This document shows positions 1 through 5,566 of a stretch of 5,566 bases of DNA, piece by piece. Position numbers and translations under genes: made by a program. Each line of letters opens with the position of its first letter. Positions within the stretch are counted from its first letter, which is position 1. Source of the stretch: an uncultured Collinsella sp. (GTDB lineage Bacteria > Actinomycetota > Coriobacteriia > Coriobacteriales > Coriobacteriaceae). The notes beneath the pieces are model-generated. The model searched no databases. It had not been told where the DNA came from and saw only the letters and a program-made list of their open reading frames with translations. The stretch lies in the NCBI GenBank assembly GCA_900552755.1, contig USAY01000116.1, positions 1-5,566 of the forward strand, read 5' to 3'.

Positions 1-287
1 CCAACCTGTACATCGTCGGTCGCTACCTGCTGAGCCCGCTGGTCATGGACCTGCTCGCTGATCAGCAGGCCGGTAAGGGCGGCGAGATTCAGCTGACCGA
101 CGCCATGGCACGTTCGCTCGACCGCGAGGCCATGTACGCTGTCGTCATCGACCCGCTCTCGGGCTACGATACCGGTACCCCGTCTGGCTGGATGGCCACC
201 AACGCCCTCATGGCCGCAAGCGATCCTCGCTTTGCCGACGCCTTCTGGGACGCCATCGACGAGCGCGGCGGCTTGATGCGCAAATAA
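1..287 (+). CDS. galU: UTP-glucose-1-phosphate uridylyltransferase, C-terminal 94 residues (5' end outside window)
   Basis: GalU joins UTP and glucose-1-phosphate to give UDP-glucose and pyrophosphate in the cytosol, supplying precursors for cell-envelope glycans and galactose metabolism. Only the C-terminal part is present. The reading frame is open from the left edge (first full codon at 3-5) and ends at TAA 285-287. The visible residues align by eye with the end of bacterial GalU: NLYIVGRYLLSP (residues 1-12 of the fragment) matches the NLAIVGRYVLS strand of E. coli GalU, GGEIQLTDA (26-34) is the family's most recognisable C-terminal motif, and YDTGTPSGW (55-63) corresponds to the HDCGNKLGY segment near the sugar-nucleotide site. 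The fragment ends shortly after the final helix, as expected for a full-length C-terminus. A strong terminator follows, so galU is probably not cotranscribed with rpoB. The catalytic N-terminal nucleotide-binding half cannot be assessed. Confidence 0.93.
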   Translation, partial: NLYIVGRYLLSPLVMDLLADQQAGKGGEIQLTDAMARSLDREAMYAVVIDPLSGYDTGTPSGWMATNALMAASDPRFADAFWDAIDERGGLMRK

Positions 288-309
288 GCCTTCGGGCATC
301 GACATTTAC

Positions 310-340
310 GGGTGCGGACTTCGGTCTGCACCCATTTTTT
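310..340 (+). terminator. Intrinsic (Rho-independent) terminator of galU
   Basis: A 10-bp stem pairs 310-319 (GGGTGCGGAC) with 324-333 (GTCTGCACCC), with a single G-T wobble at 316/327. It is closed by the exceptionally stable TTCG tetraloop in its preferred C(UUCG)G context. One A and a run of six T (335-340) follow. It lies 22 bases after the galU stop codon. A smaller GCC-TTCG-GGC hairpin (288-297) sits directly after the stop and may add to 3'-end stability. The other strand has no T-tract after the stem, so termination is predicted only in the galU direction. Confidence 0.93.
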
Positions 341-360
341 ATGCGCGCCGCGGCTTGGCT

Positions 361-546
361 CCGGAAAGTGAGGCCCACAATTTGGTCGAATTCTGGGATG
401 TGCTTTCCGGTTGGGGCCCCTAGCGGAAACTGCGACCCGGAATATCGGCTCAGAACGGGATATGCTTTCCCAAACAGGGCTCAACCGGAAACTGCGGCCC
501 AGTTTGAGGCCTCAAAACGGGACGCAGTTTCCGCCCGATTAACCCT
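361..546. repeat. Tandem array of three 62-bp palindromic units
   Basis: Three units start at 361, 423 and 485 with an exact 62-base period. Each contains an imperfect palindrome about 48-50 bp long (361-410, 424-471, 486-533) followed by a short non-palindromic linker. The conserved outer arms are GGAAA-N6-CCC on the left (363-376, 425-438, 487-500) and its inverse on the right (395-408, 457-470, 519-532), always 18 bases apart within a unit and 16 bases apart between units. The N6 parts fall into three kinds: CTGCGN, GCANAT and GTGAGG. Unit 3 is the best preserved palindrome, unit 1 is intermediate, and unit 2 pairs only in its outer arms. There is no T-tract, so these are not ordinary terminators. 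The organisation resembles REP/BIME-like or MITE-like intergenic repeats, but family membership cannot be decided without a genome search. Confidence 0.85.
486..533. repeat. Near-perfect 48-bp palindrome (third array unit)
   Basis: The arms 486-509 and 510-533 are reverse complements with 3 mismatches in 24 positions and no intervening loop. The outermost 11 bases (CGGAAACTGCG at 486-496 against 523-533) match perfectly. The centre GAGGCCTC (506-513) is also perfectly symmetric, and its pairing extends out to 503/516. As RNA on either strand it could fold into a long hairpin. As DNA it could extrude a cruciform or serve as a symmetric protein-binding site. Confidence 0.85.
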
Positions 547-591
547 CAAAGCCATTCCGCCATTCAGTGGCCCGCGCCAGCAGTCTCGTTC

Positions 592-648
592 ACAGAAAAT
601 ATATGAACAGATGTTCGATACACATACATCTACCTGCGTGTTTTCTGT
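592..648. repeat. 57-bp nested imperfect palindrome upstream of rpoB
   Basis: An outer pair ACAGAAAA (592-599) / TTTTCTGT (641-648) and an inner pair AGATGT (609-614) / ACATCT (626-631) share exactly the same centre (position 620). With G-U pairs allowed, the outer RNA stem extends to 592-602 against 638-648. The shared centre makes pure coincidence less likely. It overlaps the LexA-like box. It has no sequence similarity that I can see to the 62-bp units further upstream, and no T-tract directly follows, so it is not a canonical terminator. Confidence 0.5.
604..617. promoter_or_regulatory. Candidate LexA (SOS) operator
   Basis: The sequence TGAACAGATGTTCG matches the Gram-positive LexA consensus CGAACRNRYGTTYG at every defined position except the first (T for C), and contains the intact GAAC-N4-GTTC core used by Bacillus and actinobacterial LexA. 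It lies in the AT-richer part of the interval, about 180 bases upstream of rpoB and about 80-90 bases upstream of the candidate -35. No SOS gene adjoins it on either strand inside the window, so its target, if any, would be the rpoBC transcript or an unseen small RNA. It may be fortuitous. Confidence 0.4.
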
Positions 649-694
649 CGAAAAACTTTGCTACTCCAAAAACTCAATCGCGTCAAGGCTTTTC

Positions 695-722
695 TTGCCC
701 AACGGTCGGTACCTGATAAACT
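695..722 (+). promoter_or_regulatory. Candidate sigma-70-type promoter for rpoBC
   Basis: The -10 candidate TAAACT (717-722; 4 of 6 matches to TATAAT) is preceded by TG at 714-715, giving an extended -10 element (TGNTAAACT). A -35 candidate TTGCCC (695-700; 4 of 6 matches to TTGACA) lies 16 bases upstream. Transcription would then start near 729, giving a leader of roughly 67 nucleotides. It is the best promoter-like match that I found in the AT-richer part of the interval. Additional upstream promoters cannot be excluded, since strong rpoB operons often have more than one. Confidence 0.4.
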
Positions 723-726
723 ATTA

Positions 727-762
727 GGTTGCGATAACTGGCGAAGCTATGCCTCGCCAACC
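727..762 (+). other. Potential rpoB 5'-leader hairpin with two alternative pairings
   Basis: One fold pairs GGTTG (727-731) with CAACC (758-762) and continues CGA (732-734) with TCG (754-756) across a bulged C at 757. An inner GGC/GCC stem (740-742 / 751-753) stacks next to it. A competing fold pairs TGGCGA (739-744) with TCGCCA (754-759) around a 9-base loop. The two use the same 3' strand and cannot coexist. The hairpin lies 17 bases upstream of the Shine-Dalgarno and does not cover it. If transcription starts near 729, the outer stem would sit at the very 5' end of the message. Confidence 0.35.
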
Positions 763-779
763 CACCGAGCATTTCCGTG

Positions 780-786
780 AAGGAGG
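780..786 (+). promoter_or_regulatory. Ribosome binding site of rpoB
   Basis: AAGGAGG is a near-full complement to the 3' end of 16S rRNA. It lies 9 bases before the GTG at 796, which supports GTG rather than a downstream ATG as the start. Confidence 0.9.
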
Positions 787-795
787 AAAAACCTG

Positions 796-4287
<3,492 letters not shown>

Positions 4288-4293
4288 TTGACT

Positions 4294-5566
4294 GTGGCAG
4301 ATTTCGAAGCTACTGATTTTGACTCGGTAAAGATCTCCCTTGCCTCCGCCGACCAGATCCGTTCCTGGTCGCACGGTGAGGTCAAGAAGCCGGAGACCAT
4401 CAATTACCGTACCCTCAAGCCCGAGAAGGACGGCCTGTTCTGCGAGAAGATCTTCGGTCCCGCCAAGGACTGGGAGTGCTCCTGCGGCAAGTACAAGGGC
4501 ATCCGCTTTAAGGGCATCGTCTGCGAGCGTTGCGGCGTCGAGGTCACCTCGGCCAAGGTGCGTCGCGACCGCATGGGCCACATCGAGCTCGCCGCTCCCG
4601 TGTCCCACATCTGGTACTTCAAGAGCCCCACGAGCTTCCCGATGAGCCGTATGCTCGACATCAAGTCCAAGGACCTCGAGAAGGTTCTGTACTTTGCCAG
4701 CTACATCATCACCGAGGTCGACTACGAGGCCCGCGAGGCCGACGCTGACGACCTGCGCGAGGAGCTCGCCGCCGATCTGGAAGAGATCGATGCCGAGTGC
4801 GCCCGCCAGATCGAGTCTCTCAAGGAGCAGGGCAACCCCGAGAACTTCGACGAGTTCTCCGACGAGGAGCCGCTGACCCCCGAGGAGATCGCCTCTGGCA
4901 TCGTCGACATCGAGGAAGAGTGCAAGGACGAGAAGCAGCTCCGCACGGACGCCTTCAACGCCTTCATGAAGCTCACCGAGCGCGACCTCATCTCCGATGA
5001 GCCGCTGTTCCGTGAGATGACCCGTTACTACTCCATGTACTTCAAGGGTGGTATGGGTGCCGAGGCCGTCCGCGACCTGCTCGCTGCCATCGACCTCCCC
5101 TCCGAGGCCGAGAAGCTCAAGGCCATCATCGCCGACGAGGACTCCCAGAAGCAGAAGCGCGAGAAGGCCGTCAAGCGCCTCGAGGTCGTTGACGCCTTCC
5201 TGAAGGGCGGCAACAGCCCCGCGAACATGATCCTGGACGTCATCCCGGTCATTCCGCCCGATTTGCGCCCGATGGTCCAACTCGACGGCGGCCGCTTCGC
5301 CGCGTCCGACCTCAACGACCTGTATCGTCGCGTGATCAACCGTAACAACCGACTCAAGCGCCTGCTCGACCTGGACGCCCCTGCGATCATCGTGAACAAC
5401 GAGAAGCGCATGCTCCAGGAGTCCGTGGACGCCCTGTTCGACAACGGCCGTCGTGGTCGCCCGGTCTCTGGCCGTGGCGGTCGCCCGCTCAAGTCGCTCG
5501 CCGAGGCCCTCAAGGGCAAGCAGGGCCGTTTCCGTCAGAACCTGCTGGGTAAGCGTGTCGACTACT
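4294..5566 (+). CDS. rpoC: DNA-directed RNA polymerase beta' subunit, N-terminal 424 residues (3' end outside window)
   Basis: RpoC carries the catalytic magnesium site, the clamp and much of the DNA/RNA channel. The frame is open to the right edge. Visible in order: a short N-terminus; the zinc-binding domain with C62, C64, C77 and C80 in CSCGKYKG...CERCGVEV; HIELAAPVSHIWYFK (96-110); a charged, Glu/Asp-rich, probably helical insert at about 145-225; MGAEAVRDLL, where alignment with other RpoC resumes; the lid region with VIPPDLRPMVQLDGGRF (319-335); clamp helices DLNDLYRRVINRNNRLKRLL through EKRMLQESVDALFDNG (about 339-385), the main sigma-binding site in known structures; the rudder NGRRGRPVSG; and the start of switch 2, KGKQGRFRQNLLGKRVDY (407-424). 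The catalytic NADFDGD motif lies beyond the edge. The gap after the rpoB stop is 6 bases. The insert is the type seen in Actinomycetota and absent from Bacillus. Confidence 0.98.
   Translation, partial: MADFEATDFDSVKISLASADQIRSWSHGEVKKPETINYRTLKPEKDGLFCEKIFGPAKDWECSCGKYKGIRFKGIVCERCGVEVTSAKVRRDRMGHIELAAPVSHIWYFKSPTSFPMSRMLDIKSKDLEKVLYFASYIITEVDYEAREADADDLREELAADLEEIDAECARQIESLKEQGNPENFDEFSDEEPLTPEEIASGIVDIEEECKDEKQLRTDAFNAFMKLTERDLISDEPLFREMTRYYSMYFKGGMGAEAVRDLLAAIDLPSEAEKLKAIIADEDSQKQKREKAVKRLEVVDAFLKGGNSPANMILDVIPVIPPDLRPMVQLDGGRFAASDLNDLYRRVINRNNRLKRLLDLDAPAIIVNNEKRMLQESVDALFDNGRRGRPVSGRGGRPLKSLAEALKGKQGRFRQNLLGKRVDY

Larger units (their letters stand above)
288..795. other. 508-base non-coding interval between galU and rpoB
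   Basis: No convincing gene lies here. The open frame at 341-727 on the + strand begins immediately after the terminator T-tract and runs through the palindromic repeats. It has no plausible ribosome binding site, its codon use is unlike that of the flanking genes, and it is best read as non-coding. The interval holds, in order: the galU terminator, a tandem array of three 62-bp palindromic units, a larger nested palindrome containing a LexA-like box, a candidate promoter, a leader hairpin and the rpoB Shine-Dalgarno. The stretch from about 575 to 726 is visibly richer in A and T than the genes, as expected of a promoter region. About 535-587 shows nothing I can assign. Confidence 0.8.

Noticed and set aside
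164..484. 106-codon minus-strand open frame across the galU end and repeats
   Set aside because: It overlaps galU, the terminator and two palindromic units, contains no recognisable motif and has no ribosome binding site. It is a shadow frame.
361..533. Palindromes as additional intrinsic terminators
   Set aside because: No T-rich run follows any of the stems on either strand, and galU already has a complete terminator at 310-340.
361..546. Possible CRISPR array
   Set aside because: The short repeats alternate in orientation and are separated by 16-18 bases that partly pair with each other. CRISPR repeats share one orientation and flank longer unrelated spacers.
341..727. 128-codon + strand open frame in the intergenic region
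   Set aside because: It starts right after the terminator T-tract without a ribosome binding site, runs through the 62-bp palindromes and the promoter region, and uses codons unlike those of the genes on either side.
4288..4290. TTG as the rpoC start
   Set aside because: It lies only 3 bases after the AAGGAG, too close for initiation. The GTG at 4294 has a 9-base spacing like that of rpoB.

Overview
The window looks like chromosomal DNA of a GC-rich Actinomycetota bacterium, most likely from the class Coriobacteriia (Collinsella-like). Three things suggest this: codons in all genes end mostly in G or C; RpoB lacks the large lineage-specific insertions of proteobacterial RpoB and reads like actinobacterial RpoB over most of its length; and RpoC carries a charged insert between its zinc-binding domain and the lid/clamp region, as actinobacterial RpoC does and Bacillus RpoC does not. 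The family-level placement is an impression from sequence style, not a search result.

Layout. (1) Positions 1-287 hold the 3' end of galU (UTP-glucose-1-phosphate uridylyltransferase), closed by a textbook intrinsic terminator at 310-340 with a UUCG-capped stem and six T. (2) Positions 288-795 are a 508-base non-coding interval with unusual internal order: three tandem 62-bp palindromic units (361-546), an AT-richer block with a larger nested palindrome (592-648) that contains a near-consensus Gram-positive LexA/SOS box (604-617), a candidate extended -10 promoter (695-722), a leader hairpin (727-762) and a strong Shine-Dalgarno (780-786). (3) Positions 796-4287 hold complete rpoB (RNA polymerase beta subunit, 1163 codons, GTG start). 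(4) From 4294 to the window end lies the first 424 codons of rpoC (beta' subunit), 6 bases after the rpoB stop and in the same register, with its ribosome binding site inside the last rpoB codons. rpoB and rpoC form the classic operon for the catalytic core of RNA polymerase.

The most notable protein-level observation is in RpoB. Directly after the rifampicin-binding cluster, the almost universal TRERAGFE-type segment (fork loop 2 in the E. coli and Thermus structures) is replaced by an unrelated segment twice as long. The most notable DNA-level observation is the 62-bp array: its six half-sites GGAAA-N6-CCC alternate in orientation at 32/30-base steps, and two of the three units keep self-complementary cores despite different sequence. 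No defence system, mobile-element gene, tRNA or CRISPR array is visible.
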